Source: Flavobacterium fluviatile (GTDB lineage Bacteria > Bacteroidota > Bacteroidia > Flavobacteriales > Flavobacteriaceae). From it: a stretch of DNA of 64,000 nt. The stretch covers positions 62,001-126,000 of the forward strand of contig NZ_JAADZW010000001.1 in assembly GCF_010645065.1 (NCBI RefSeq), given 5' to 3'. This document shows positions 19,033 through 28,208 of this stretch, one piece after another. Under the pieces are notes generated by a model. The model searched no databases. It was not told the DNA's origin and saw only the letters and a program-made list of their open reading frames with translations. The stretch's first letter is position 1; each line of letters starts with the position of its first letter. Made by a program: the position numbers and the translations under genes.

Positions 19033-19073
19033 TGTTAATATAGGGTATGCATAACTATGCTTTTGTTAATATA
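19033..19073 (+). promoter_or_regulatory. Direct repeat TGTTAATATA, three helical turns apart
   Basis: TGTTAATATA at 19033-19042 is repeated exactly at 19064-19073 (31-bp period), with the small palindrome TATGCATA between. The second copy ends 30 bases before the TAATTTTG element. A bound activator or repressor for the sigma factor gene is possible. Confidence 0.35.
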
Positions 19074-19103
19074 AACATAACCTTAAGCACCTACTCATAT
19101 TTT

Positions 19104-19111
19104 TAATTTTG
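19104..19111 (+). promoter_or_regulatory. Bacteroidota -7 element TAATTTTG
   Basis: It matches TAnnTTTG exactly. It lies about 130 bases before the ECF sigma gene, implying a long leader. No clear TTG box is visible at the usual distance. Confidence 0.4.
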
Positions 19112-19243
19112 GAGACATATATGTAAACCAAATACTGTAAACTATGTCTTTTTTAATAGTAATAGCCCACCGTAAAAAAAACAACAAAATTGTTGTGGTA
19201 CATCCTTTTTGTATTGAAAGTATTGACTCAAAATTAAATCATT

Positions 19244-19801
19244 ATGTTTAGTAAATATACAGATGAAGAGCTTGTTGACTTGTTGAAACAGGGTCGGGAT
19301 AAGGCTTTTGATGAGTTGTATTTTAGATATCGTGATGATTTAGTTCGTTTTGTGTACATACGGATGAAGTCGGTAGCTATCGCCGAAGAAATTGTTCAGG
19401 AAGTATTTACGACTATTTGGGAAAGGCGCAAAACGATCACAATACATAAAAAATTTTCAGCGTACATCTATACTTCAGTTCGCTATATAACTTTAGATTA
19501 TTTTAAATCGCATGCGCTCAGCGATCAATACATACAGGAGATAATGCATTGTGATGGTATTACCTATGAGAGTAATAATTCAGTAGAAGAAGCCATCTAT
19601 CATGACGAATTGCAACAAGCAGTGGATAAAGCTACCGCTTTACTCCCTAAAAAGTCAAAAGAAGTATTTATTTTAAGTCGGTTTAAACAATATTCGAACA
19701 AAGAAATTGCCGCAGAACTTAATATTTCGCACGAAACAGTCAAATATCATATTTCCTACGCTTTAAAATTTATGCGCTCTTATTTGGGAGAATTCAGTTA
19801 A
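19244..19801 (+). CDS. ECF RNA polymerase sigma factor (FecI-like)
   Basis: This 185-residue sigma-70 family protein has region 2 (DELYFRYRDDLVRFVYIRMKS, AEEIVQEVFTTIWERRKTI) and region 4 with a helix-turn-helix (YSNKEIAAELNISHETVKYH). In Bacteroidota such factors are held by a FecR anti-sigma protein and released when a TonB transporter with an N-terminal STN domain binds its substrate. Here the FecR and STN-SusC genes follow directly, completing a substrate-responsive trans-envelope circuit. It should drive transcription of the SusC/SusD and phosphodiesterase genes downstream. This control mode differs from the HTCS/AraC control of the surrounding galactan genes, supporting a separate regulon for 19.2-29.2 kb. 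Confidence 0.95.
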   Translation: MFSKYTDEELVDLLKQGRDKAFDELYFRYRDDLVRFVYIRMKSVAIAEEIVQEVFTTIWERRKTITIHKKFSAYIYTSVRYITLDYFKSHALSDQYIQEIMHCDGITYESNNSVEEAIYHDELQQAVDKATALLPKKSKEVFILSRFKQYSNKEIAAELNISHETVKYHISYALKFMRSYLGEFS

Positions 19802-19898
19802 AGTCTGCTGAATCTTTTCTTAACACAATCGTAATCTTGACAGCCTACCAAAAAGCGGAATTTGCGAGACATACTACTAAAGGAATAAACATATAATA

Positions 19899-20819
19899 AT
19901 GCCAGAACAATTACATCAAGATATTAAATTATTTTTAGAAGGTAAGTCTTCTTTAACAGGCCAGAAACTTTGGGACGAATGGTATGACAGTGCCGAAATG
20001 CATTCAGACGAGAAATGTGTAATACAATCAAGCAAGTCAAAATTAAAAAATGAAATTCGTCAAATAAAGAAAGCAAAAAGAGTATTTTATCTTTCTTCTT
20101 TTAAGTGGACAGCAGCAGCTGCCGTTTTATTAGTGGTTGGTTTTTCAGCTTTTTACTATTTATCAGTAATGACAATCACCACCAAGCAGTATGCAACCAA
20201 ACTTGGAGAACGTGCAAAAATTACGTTAACAGATGGTACGCAAGTCTGGCTTAATGCGGGTAGTGTTTTGGAGTATCCTGAAGTGTTTAATGGTGGTACT
20301 CGAGAAGTGTCACTAACAGGAGAGGCTTTCTTTGATGTTGCTAAAGATAAAAAGCATCCGTTTATAATTCACACGAAACAAATGGATACAAAAGTATTAG
20401 GAACTAGTTTTAATGTGCAAGCCTACCCAGAACAATTACATCAGGAGGTATCGGTTTTGACAGGAAGGGTAAATGTCAAATCAACTATCACAGAGGAAAA
20501 CGTATTTGTAACTCCTGGACAAAAAGCTGTCTTTCAGAACAAAAGTAACAAATTACGCGCTTTTAAAGATGTACCAGTAAGTTCTATTTCGCTATGGCGG
20601 AAAAGTATAATTGTTTTTGACGATACACCAATGCCAGAGGTTATTGCGACAATTAATCGGAACTATAATGTTACACTTGAACTCAAAAATGATAAGCTAA
20701 AAAAACTCCAAATTAGTGCTTATTTTAAAGAATTACCTCCTGAACAAGTGGTTGCTTTGGTGTGCAAGATAATTAATGCAGAATATCAATTGAAAGCAGG
20801 CGTGTATACCATTCAATAG
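19899..20819 (+). CDS. FecR-family anti-sigma factor
   Basis: This 306-residue inner-membrane regulator has a cytoplasmic N-terminus that should bind the ECF sigma factor. One transmembrane helix follows near residues 68-90 (FKWTAAAAVLLVVGFSAFYY). The FecR domain (LGERAKITLTDGTQVWLNAGSVLEYPE, GEAFFDVAKDKKHPFIIHT, VLGTSFNVQAY) is followed by a C-terminal DUF4974/STN-like domain (MPEVIATINRNYNVTLEL). It transmits the periplasmic signal from the SusC partner to the sigma factor. The gene lies 97 bases after the sigma gene and 140 before SusC, all in the same direction. Confidence 0.95.
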   Translation: MPEQLHQDIKLFLEGKSSLTGQKLWDEWYDSAEMHSDEKCVIQSSKSKLKNEIRQIKKAKRVFYLSSFKWTAAAAVLLVVGFSAFYYLSVMTITTKQYATKLGERAKITLTDGTQVWLNAGSVLEYPEVFNGGTREVSLTGEAFFDVAKDKKHPFIIHTKQMDTKVLGTSFNVQAYPEQLHQEVSVLTGRVNVKSTITEENVFVTPGQKAVFQNKSNKLRAFKDVPVSSISLWRKSIIVFDDTPMPEVIATINRNYNVTLELKNDKLKKLQISAYFKELPPEQVVALVCKIINAEYQLKAGVYTIQ

Positions 20820-20934
20820 TCGCTAAATTATATATTACAACATTTTAATAATCAGACAACTGCAACTTTAAAAGCTTAGTTGCCAGACTCTTTATATCAA
20901 TGATTGAACGACACTTAAATAAGAATAAATAAAA

Positions 20935-20957
20935 CTCAAAAACTCAAAAACTCAAAA
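20935..20957 (+). repeat. Three tandem copies of CTCAAAAA just before SusC
   Basis: Copies start at 20935, 20943 and 20951 (the last is one A short). They fill the space immediately before the SusC ATG at 20960, where the ribosome binding site should be. A change in copy number by slippage would alter the leader. Confidence 0.7.
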
Positions 20958-20959
20958 TT

Positions 20960-23900
20960 ATGAATGCACAACAAATGCGGTATTTCTTTCATTATCAAAA
21001 TAGTAGAAATGTCGGTTTAACCAAGGTAATGTTGTTTCTAGCATTATTTTATTTAGGACTTACAGCTAATGCGGCCACTTTTGATACTACAAAAAGGGTT
21101 ACGCTAAAAGTAAATAATGAAAGTATAAAAAATGTTTTTCAAAAAATTGAAAATCAAGTGGACGTCCATTTTATGTACGAAACCAACCAATTGAATACGG
21201 ATCAAAAGATAAGCTTGCAACTTAGTAATGTAACACTAAAACAAGCGCTTACCAAAATTTGTAATTCATTTTTCTTAAGATATGAAATTGTAAATAGCAA
21301 AAACATCATCATTAAAAAAAATCTAAAACTAGGCGCTATCGAGCAAAGTAAAATAAAAATATCGGGTACAGTATATGCAGATGATGATGGAATGCCACTG
21401 CCAGGGGTAGGAATAAAAGTTAAAGATTCTGATGTTACGGCAACTACTGATTTTGATGGAACGTTTAGTTTAGTTATTACGAGTTCAGAAGCAACGCTTC
21501 TTTTTTCTTATGTAGGCTATACCACTCAAGAGGTTAATGTAAGTGAATCACAAAAAGTGATCAACGTGCGATTAATGGCTGATATGAAACAACTTCAAGA
21601 AGTGGTTGTCATGGGATATGGTAGTGTGAAAAAGAATGAAGTTCTAGGGGCTGTGGGTACCGTATCGATGAAAGAAACAGCAAGTAGAACGTACAACTCG
21701 GCAGCAGATTTACTACAAGGAACGGTTGCTGGTGTCACGGTGATTAACAATGGTGGTGACCCTACAGGACAACCGACAATTAATATACGTGGTATTGGAT
21801 CATTAAACGCAGAAACGCCCTTAATTGTCTTAGATGGAATTATTTACAGTGGTTCATTGAATAATATTAATCCAAATGATATCGCTTCTATAAACGTTTT
21901 GAAAGATGCGGCTTCTGCAGCAATTTATGGGGCAAGAGCGTCAGGAGGAGTGATTTTAATTACTTCTAAAAAAGGACTTTCTGACCGTATTAACGTGAAT
22001 GTAAATTACCAAGGTGGTGTACAGAATGTAGCAAAAAAGTTAGAAGTATTAAATGCTGCTGAGTATGCTGATGCTATGAATACAGCAACCGATAATGGTG
22101 GTCTACCAAGAATACCTGCTTTTAATACAGATTTTGAACCCACAGCAAGAACGACAAAGACAGACTGGATGGATGAAATTTTCCGTACAGGTCAAATTCA
22201 AGATTTGTCAATTTCATTAGACGGTAGAACTGATAAATCAAATTTCTTTTTATCAGGAAGTTACCGAAAAAATGAAGGTATTTTACTTAATACTTATGGT
22301 ACGCGTTACACAGCTAGAGCAAATTCCTCATACAAACTAGCTCCTAATTTTACGATAGGAGAGAATCTTACCTACTCATTAACTGACGGACAAAGTGCTA
22401 ATACTATGGAGGCCTATACGGGTGCTATTCTTGCCGCTATTTTTTATCCACCCAATGCTACCATTCGCAAAGAAGATGGTTCTGGAGCTTATGGCGGTGT
22501 GCCAGAAAAATATATTGGTTCTTATGGAGACGTTATTAACCCTGTAGCCTATTTAGAACGACTAGATAACCGTAATCCTATTTCAACAATTTTGATCAAT
22601 CCTTATGCTGAATGGGAAATATTTTCAGGTTTAAAACTGAAATCCAACTGGGGTTTTACCAGAATACAAAATGATTACAAAGAGTTTACAACTAAGATTA
22701 CCGAACCGGGAAAAATATTTGACTTTAATCGCTTAAGGCAAAATACGTCCACAACAAATGATTTATTGAGTGAGCAGACACTTTCGTATGAAAAATCACT
22801 AGGTAAACATAATTTTAAAGCCTTAGCAGGCTATACGTATCAACAAACCAAAAGAGATTTTTATTCAGTGCAAGGAACAGGTTTTGATAACGAAGCTTTT
22901 TCGCAACGTTATCTTTTAAATGCCAAGGTGATTCAGCAATTAGGAGCTGGAAGCAGTGAAGAGATAATATCTTCTTATGTAGGAAGATTGAATTATGATT
23001 TTAGTCAAAAATATTTGTTCTCGGGTATTGTTCGTCGTGACGGAACTTCAAAATTAACAGCTGATAATCGTTGGAAAGTATATCCATCTGTTTCTGCAGG
23101 TTGGTTGATTTCTGAAGAAGACTTCATGGACGGTGCTAAGAACATCGTTTCAAGTTTAAAATTACGTGCAAGCTGGGGGCAAATTGGTAATTTAGGAAAT
23201 TTAGGTCCCTATCAATTTAGTGTACCCCTAACGCAATCTTCTGCTTTATTAGGAGCTTCTCCTATTATTAATTATGGATATTCTGAAAGAGAGTTATCAA
23301 ATCCTTCTTTAAAATGGGAAAGTTCAGAACAAACTAACGTAGGAGTAGATTTTACTTTATTTAATGATCACTTATCAGGATCGGTAGATGCTTATATAAA
23401 GACGAACAAAGACATGCTCGTTCGTGATCAACTTCCAGGAGTAGCAGGTACGCCGCTTGGACGAATCGTTAATTCAGGTGATGTTGAAAATAAAGGGATT
23501 GAAGCCAGCTTGATGTATCAAAAAACACGAGGAGCGTTTAAATTTGATATTACCGCAAATGCAGCCTTCATTAATAATAAAATAGTTTCGATTAAAGATG
23601 ATTTGACTTCATTAGAGCCTTTGAATTTAAGTAGAGTTCGTAGTTTGCCTTTAGCAAATATTTACCAAGTAGGAAGTCCTGTAGGTGCTTTTTACGGCTT
23701 TCAAACCGATGAATTGTTTCAAAGTGATGCCGAGGCAATTGCTTACGTAAATGAAAAAGGGGAACGTTACCAACCGAATGCTGTTGCAGGTGATATGAAG
23801 TTTAAAGATGAAAACGGAGATGGGGTGATAAACAATAGTGATAGAGTAATTTTAGGTACTCCTTTTCCAAAAACAACTGTAAGTTTAAATACCAATTTCA

Positions 23901-24352
23901 GATATAAAGGTTTTGATTTGAATGTATTTTTTAATGCAGTGGCTGGAAATAGTGTTTTTAATGCAGTAAAGCACACTGGTTTAAATGCTTCTTTTCCTGG
24001 ATACAATTTATTGGCTGAAGCCAAAGATGCTTGGTCTCCACAAAATACAGAGTCTACAATTCCTGTGCTTTCTGCCAAAGACAACAATAATAACTTTGGA
24101 CGTATCTCTAATTTTTATATTGAAGATGCTTCTTTCATAAGGCTTAGAAACTTAACCTTAGGATACACTATAAAAGATAGTTGGTTGAAGGGCAAAGCAA
24201 ATCTAAGATTTTTTGTTTCTGGACAAAATCTTTTTACAATTACCAAATACTCAGGTATGGATCCTGAAGTAGGATTAAGCAATCTCGGAATGGACCTAGG
24301 GCGTTATCCATTGTCTCGTATTTATATGACTGGTCTCAACGCTACTTTTTAA
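20960..24352 (+). CDS. SusC-family TonB-dependent transporter with N-terminal STN signalling domain
   Basis: This 1130-residue outer-membrane protein has a signal peptide ending near LTANA, then an STN domain (about residues 45-120, VTLKVNNESIKNVFQKIENQ). A CarboxypepD-regulatory-like domain follows (ISGTVYADDDGMPLPGVGIKV), then the plug with its TonB-box-like start EVVVMGYGS (near 214) and LKDAASAAIYGARASGGVILI, and a long beta barrel ending in a terminal Phe. The STN domain marks it as a signal-transducing transporter that works with the FecI/FecR pair upstream. It should import the substrate captured by the SusD lipoprotein that follows after 23 bases. Downstream phosphodiesterase and phosphatase genes suggest that substrate is phosphorylated, but the transporter alone does not reveal specificity. 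Confidence 0.95.
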   Translation: MNAQQMRYFFHYQNSRNVGLTKVMLFLALFYLGLTANAATFDTTKRVTLKVNNESIKNVFQKIENQVDVHFMYETNQLNTDQKISLQLSNVTLKQALTKICNSFFLRYEIVNSKNIIIKKNLKLGAIEQSKIKISGTVYADDDGMPLPGVGIKVKDSDVTATTDFDGTFSLVITSSEATLLFSYVGYTTQEVNVSESQKVINVRLMADMKQLQEVVVMGYGSVKKNEVLGAVGTVSMKETASRTYNSAADLLQGTVAGVTVINNGGDPTGQPTINIRGIGSLNAETPLIVLDGIIYSGSLNNINPNDIASINVLKDAASAAIYGARASGGVILITSKKGLSDRINVNVNYQGGVQNVAKKLEVLNAAEYADAMNTATDNGGLPRIPAFNTDFEPTARTTKTDWMDEIFRTGQIQDLSISLDGRTDKSNFFLSGSYRKNEGILLNTYGTRYTARANSSYKLAPNFTIGENLTYSLTDGQSANTMEAYTGAILAAIFYPPNATIRKEDGSGAYGGVPEKYIGSYGDVINPVAYLERLDNRNPISTILINPYAEWEIFSGLKLKSNWGFTRIQNDYKEFTTKITEPGKIFDFNRLRQNTSTTNDLLSEQTLSYEKSLGKHNFKALAGYTYQQTKRDFYSVQGTGFDNEAFSQRYLLNAKVIQQLGAGSSEEIISSYVGRLNYDFSQKYLFSGIVRRDGTSKLTADNRWKVYPSVSAGWLISEEDFMDGAKNIVSSLKLRASWGQIGNLGNLGPYQFSVPLTQSSALLGASPIINYGYSERELSNPSLKWESSEQTNVGVDFTLFNDHLSGSVDAYIKTNKDMLVRDQLPGVAGTPLGRIVNSGDVENKGIEASLMYQKTRGAFKFDITANAAFINNKIVSIKDDLTSLEPLNLSRVRSLPLANIYQVGSPVGAFYGFQTDELFQSDAEAIAYVNEKGERYQPNAVAGDMKFKDENGDGVINNSDRVILGTPFPKTTVSLNTNFRYKGFDLNVFFNAVAGNSVFNAVKHTGLNASFPGYNLLAEAKDAWSPQNTESTIPVLSAKDNNNNFGRISNFYIEDASFIRLRNLTLGYTIKDSWLKGKANLRFFVSGQNLFTITKYSGMDPEVGLSNLGMDLGRYPLSRIYMTGLNATF

Positions 24353-24375
24353 ACATAAAATATAAAAGCAACAAA

Positions 24376-25911
24376 ATGAAAAATATAATTTTTTTACTAC
24401 TGAGTTTTACAATGCTGTTAGGATTTACGGCCTGTGAAAATAATTTAGACTTAGAACCTCAAGGCGCTCCGTCAAGCGGGAATTTTTGGAAAACTCCTGA
24501 GGATGCAAAGGCTGGAGTAAACGCAATTTATGGATTGTATTCAGATGATAATATGTACGGTCGTGGCTTTTTCTGGCTTAATAATGCTAGTGATGATATT
24601 GGTACCAAGCCAAGACAAAATGCAGAACGTATAAAAAACTTTATTGTAGACGGTTCCGAATCAGATACAAAAAGTATTTGGCCTATTCATTATGAAATTA
24701 TGAAACGTTGTAATGATGTAATTCGAAATATTCCGAATATCAAATTGGACGAGAATACAAAGAATAATATGTTGGGGCAAGCTTATTTTAACCATGCTGT
24801 TATGCATCTAGAGTTAGCTTATCGTTACGGAGACAACCGCGCTGGAATTCCAATTCAAGACCGCGATGATCCAACTAATGTTTATGTGCCACGCGCTAAA
24901 AATGTAGCTGAAAATTATGCTTACATCGCCGCAGATTTAATAAAAGCTGCAGATTTACTACCTTATTTTAGTGAATTATCGGCGGACAATTATGGACGAG
25001 CTCATAAAACGGCAGCATGGGGATATTTGGTACGAACGTATTTGTATGCTAAAGATTGGGACAATGCCATTAAATATGCAAATTTAATCGTGAATAGTGG
25101 TAAACATGCTTTGCTTCCTAATTTTGAAGATGTTTTTAAAATTGCGAATAATTGGTCATCCGAATATATTTGGTCGGTAACTTCTAGTGCAGATAATACT
25201 ACTTTGGGGTCAATTTTTCCAGGAGTATGTTTAGAAGATAAAGGCTGGGGAGCTTATAATGGTTGGGGAAATTTTTATCCAACAAAAGAATTGTTTGATG
25301 CGTACGATCCTGCGGATAAAAGACGTAGCGCAACCATTTTACAAAAAGGAGATAAATTTACCTATTTTGGAGAGGAAGTGATTTTTAATGAAGGTAAGTA
25401 TGCTGTTAGTTCAAGTAATCGTACTGGATATCAATTTAAAAAGTATATGGAACCATTCTCTTACCCCAAAACTACTTCTGGAGGTGTAGATATTCGGTAT
25501 GTTAATGCAAATGGAGATAAACCATCTACTACTTTAAATGTTCCTCTTTTACGCTACGCTGATGTAATTTTAATGTTAGCCGAAGCCAAATTGATGAAAG
25601 GTCAAAATGCCGACGCTGAAATAAATATGATTCGAAATCGTGCCGGTTTATCCAGTATTTCTAATGCAACAATGGATGATCTTAAAAGAGAAAGAAGATG
25701 TGAATTGGCTGGCGAGTGGACAGATCGTCATTATGACTTAGTTCGCTGGGGTGATGCACAGGCTACTTATGCCAAACCTTTACATCATTATAATGGAACT
25801 GTGATTTATCCTGCTCGTAACTTTAATCCAGCCGTGCACCATGTATGGCCTATTCCACCAGATGAAATTGCAGTAAGTAAAGGAACCTTATCACAGAACG
25901 AAGGTTGGTAA
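24376..25911 (+). CDS. SusD-family outer-membrane substrate-binding lipoprotein
   Basis: This 511-residue lipoprotein has the lipobox LLGFTACENN. SusD hallmarks include NFWKTPEDAKAGVNAIYGLY, the helical repeat region (GQAYFNHAVMHLELAYRYGD), LLRYADVILMLAEAKLMKG and the C-terminal RRCELAGEWTDRHYDLVRWGDA and HVWPIPPDEIAV segments. It forms the lid of the SusC transporter encoded immediately upstream. An imperfect hairpin without a T-run separates it from the next gene. Confidence 0.95.
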   Translation: MKNIIFLLLSFTMLLGFTACENNLDLEPQGAPSSGNFWKTPEDAKAGVNAIYGLYSDDNMYGRGFFWLNNASDDIGTKPRQNAERIKNFIVDGSESDTKSIWPIHYEIMKRCNDVIRNIPNIKLDENTKNNMLGQAYFNHAVMHLELAYRYGDNRAGIPIQDRDDPTNVYVPRAKNVAENYAYIAADLIKAADLLPYFSELSADNYGRAHKTAAWGYLVRTYLYAKDWDNAIKYANLIVNSGKHALLPNFEDVFKIANNWSSEYIWSVTSSADNTTLGSIFPGVCLEDKGWGAYNGWGNFYPTKELFDAYDPADKRRSATILQKGDKFTYFGEEVIFNEGKYAVSSSNRTGYQFKKYMEPFSYPKTTSGGVDIRYVNANGDKPSTTLNVPLLRYADVILMLAEAKLMKGQNADAEINMIRNRAGLSSISNATMDDLKRERRCELAGEWTDRHYDLVRWGDAQATYAKPLHHYNGTVIYPARNFNPAVHHVWPIPPDEIAVSKGTLSQNEGW

Positions 25912-25945
25912 AAAGTTTTGTTAGTGTTTTTTATTTGGTTTTAAT

Positions 25946-25972
25946 CCTGTGGGTTTCTTAGAAGCTCACAGG
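25946..25972 (+). other. RNA hairpin between SusD and the phosphatase gene
   Basis: CCTGTGGGTTTC pairs with GAAGCTCACAGG over 12 positions (two G-U wobbles) around a three-base loop. No T-run follows, so it looks more like a processing or stabilising hairpin that could set different SusCD and enzyme mRNA levels than a terminator. Confidence 0.5.
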
Positions 25973-26129
25973 TGCAAAACAAGTGTAAGCCAAAATGATT
26001 TTAGTGCACCTAAGGGGGCAATCATAAACTATATAGTAAAATTAGAAGCAAAGAAGTAATACGATTACTTCCGCTAAACTTCATTTTCTCGTAGCACAAG
26101 GCTACTGACATGATGAAAATACAATAAAA

Positions 26130-27956
26130 ATGAAAAAAATAGCAGTCCTTTTTTGTTTCCATTTTTTCGTGCTTGTTCACGCACAAGAATACAGTACCTC
26201 TAATATTCATTCGCATAACGATTATGCCAATGCATTACCCTTTTTTGAAGCTTACTCCAATAAAGTAGGAGTAATTGAGGCAGATGTTTTTTTAGTAAAT
26301 AATGAGTTATTTGTCGCCCACTCTTCGGATGAAATTACCCCCAATAATTCGCTACGAAGTATGTATTTAGAACCAATTTCCCTAAAAATTAAAAGCTTGG
26401 GCGGTGCGATTTACTCGGGCGGCGAATCATTAATACTGATGATTGATGTTAAATCAGAAGCGTTACCTACATTAAAAGTAATTGAGCAACAACTACGGAA
26501 ATACCCTGATTTACTTGGATGTAAAGAATTTAAAATTGTAATTTCTGGTAACAGACCCAAACCTCTAGAATGGAAAAAATATCCAAAATTTATCTACTTT
26601 GACGGACGAATAACTGAAAAATATTCAAAAGAGGAATTGTTGCGTGTTGCCATGATTAGTGATGACTTAAAAAATTATACGAAATGGAATGGTAAAGGTG
26701 TGCTGACACAAGTAGATGCTGAAAAAATTAAAAATGCAATTGCAACAGTACACAATCAGGATAAAAAAATTCGTTTTTGGTCTACCCAAGATAATGTAAA
26801 TACCTGGATTGCCTTAATGCATTTGCAAGTAGATTTTATAGCATCCGATGATACGCCAGCTCTGGGGAAATTTATAAAAGATTTAAAAACAAATTACTAC
26901 CAAAATACCAATTTCTATCAGGCATATGTACCAAAAAATCAGTCGAACATTTTAAAGAAAAAAACTCCTAAAAATATAATTTTTCTTATTGGTGATGGTA
27001 TGGGGCTGTCACAAATTTATGCAGGTTATACTGCTAATAAAGGACAACTGAACTTATTTAATATACCTACACAAGGCTTTTCGATTACCCAAGCGTCCGA
27101 TAGTTACATTACAGATTCAGCAGCGGGGGCGACTGCCATGTCTACAGGTCAGAAGACCAATAATCGCTTTATTGGTGTAGATCAGAATGGTAACTACATA
27201 CAGTCAATAATTCAAAAATTGGTGGCAAAAAAGTTTCAAACGGCACTTATTTCGTCAGGAAATGTAACAGATGCTACTCCGGCAGCTTTTTACGCACATC
27301 AGACCGATAGAAGTTATAATGAGGCGATCGCTTTTGATTTCTTGAAAAACCCCACAGATATTTTAATAGGCGGAGGCATTAAGGAATTTTCAACAATAAA
27401 AGAAGGCAAGAGTGTAGCAGAATCCTTGATTGAAAAGGGATATGCATTTTCGAAAAGTTTTAGTGCCATAGATAGCATTTCCAACAGTCGTTTTGTAATT
27501 ACCGATGATGCAGCTGTTGTAGCAGTTCAAGAGGGTAGAGGTGATTTTTTAAAGCGTTCTTTAACAAAAGTGCTAGCCACTTTTTCGAACTCATCTCGTC
27601 CATTTTTTATAATGGAGGAGGGGGCACAAATAGACTATGGTGGTCATAAAAATGATTTAGGCTATGTTGTTAGAGAGCTTTTAGATTTCGATCGTTTGGT
27701 TGGGCAAGCGATGGCGTTTGTGGATAAAAATCAAGATACCTTATTAATTGTTACAGCTGACCATGAAACAGGAGGACTTTCCCTCATTGATGGCAGTACT
27801 GCCGATGGCTATGTGCACGGAAATTTTAGCACTAATGACCATACATCCGTTGCTGTACCTGTATTTGCTTACGGACCAGGTTCGGAAAACTTTAGCGGTG
27901 TGTACCAAAATACCGCAATTTTTACAAAAATTTTGGACACTATTGGTTTGAAATAG
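26130..27956 (+). CDS. GDPD/PI-PLC-like domain fused to PhoA-type alkaline phosphatase
   Basis: This 608-residue secreted protein (signal AVLFCFHFFVLVHA) has two parts. Residues about 20-255 resemble the glycerophosphodiester phosphodiesterase/PI-PLC-like TIM barrel: NIHSHNDYANALPFFEAY, GVIEADVFLVNNELFVAHS, LMIDVKSEA and DFIASDDTP. Residues about 280-608 are an alkaline phosphatase: KNIIFLIGDGMGLSQIYAG, the nucleophile Ser330 in TDSAAGATAMSTGQ, DATPAAFYAHQTDR, GGGIKEF, EEGAQIDYGGHKND, and VTADHETGGLSL. The combination would cut a phosphodiester and then free phosphate from the resulting monoester. It follows SusC/SusD and precedes a PI-PLC-like lipoprotein. Whether the N-terminal domain is catalytically complete should be tested. 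Confidence 0.88.
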   Translation: MKKIAVLFCFHFFVLVHAQEYSTSNIHSHNDYANALPFFEAYSNKVGVIEADVFLVNNELFVAHSSDEITPNNSLRSMYLEPISLKIKSLGGAIYSGGESLILMIDVKSEALPTLKVIEQQLRKYPDLLGCKEFKIVISGNRPKPLEWKKYPKFIYFDGRITEKYSKEELLRVAMISDDLKNYTKWNGKGVLTQVDAEKIKNAIATVHNQDKKIRFWSTQDNVNTWIALMHLQVDFIASDDTPALGKFIKDLKTNYYQNTNFYQAYVPKNQSNILKKKTPKNIIFLIGDGMGLSQIYAGYTANKGQLNLFNIPTQGFSITQASDSYITDSAAGATAMSTGQKTNNRFIGVDQNGNYIQSIIQKLVAKKFQTALISSGNVTDATPAAFYAHQTDRSYNEAIAFDFLKNPTDILIGGGIKEFSTIKEGKSVAESLIEKGYAFSKSFSAIDSISNSRFVITDDAAVVAVQEGRGDFLKRSLTKVLATFSNSSRPFFIMEEGAQIDYGGHKNDLGYVVRELLDFDRLVGQAMAFVDKNQDTLLIVTADHETGGLSLIDGSTADGYVHGNFSTNDHTSVAVPVFAYGPGSENFSGVYQNTAIFTKILDTIGLK

Positions 27957-27978
27957 TATAATTTAAACTAATAATGAG

Positions 27979-28019
27979 CCACTGCTTGTAAATTACAAAT
28001 ACAGAGCGGTGGTTTTTTT
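27979..28019 (+). terminator. Rho-independent terminator after the phosphatase fusion gene
   Basis: CCACTGCT (27979-27986) pairs with AGCGGTGG (28005-28012) with one wobble. An inner TTGTAA/TTACAA helix can extend it. Seven T follow. Confidence 0.85.
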
Positions 28020-28208
28020 ATTGGATAAAACCGGCTCGTAATGATTTGTTTGTACTAAATAAATAAAGCGCATGGATACTCATTCAAACAAAAAATAAAA
28101 TAGAAAGGTTTGCTTTATAGTAGTTTAACTTTTTGATAATCAGTTACAGTTAACCTTTTTTGCAAGTTTTTAGACTTATAGATAGTAACGTAACTTAAAT
28201 TATTTTTT

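Larger units (their letters stand above)
18876..19243. other. Intergenic region before the sigma factor
   Basis: No gene was seen. It holds the GH2 terminator (18936-18972), a 10-bp direct repeat (19033-19073) and a TAATTTTG element (19104-19111). Confidence 0.6.
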
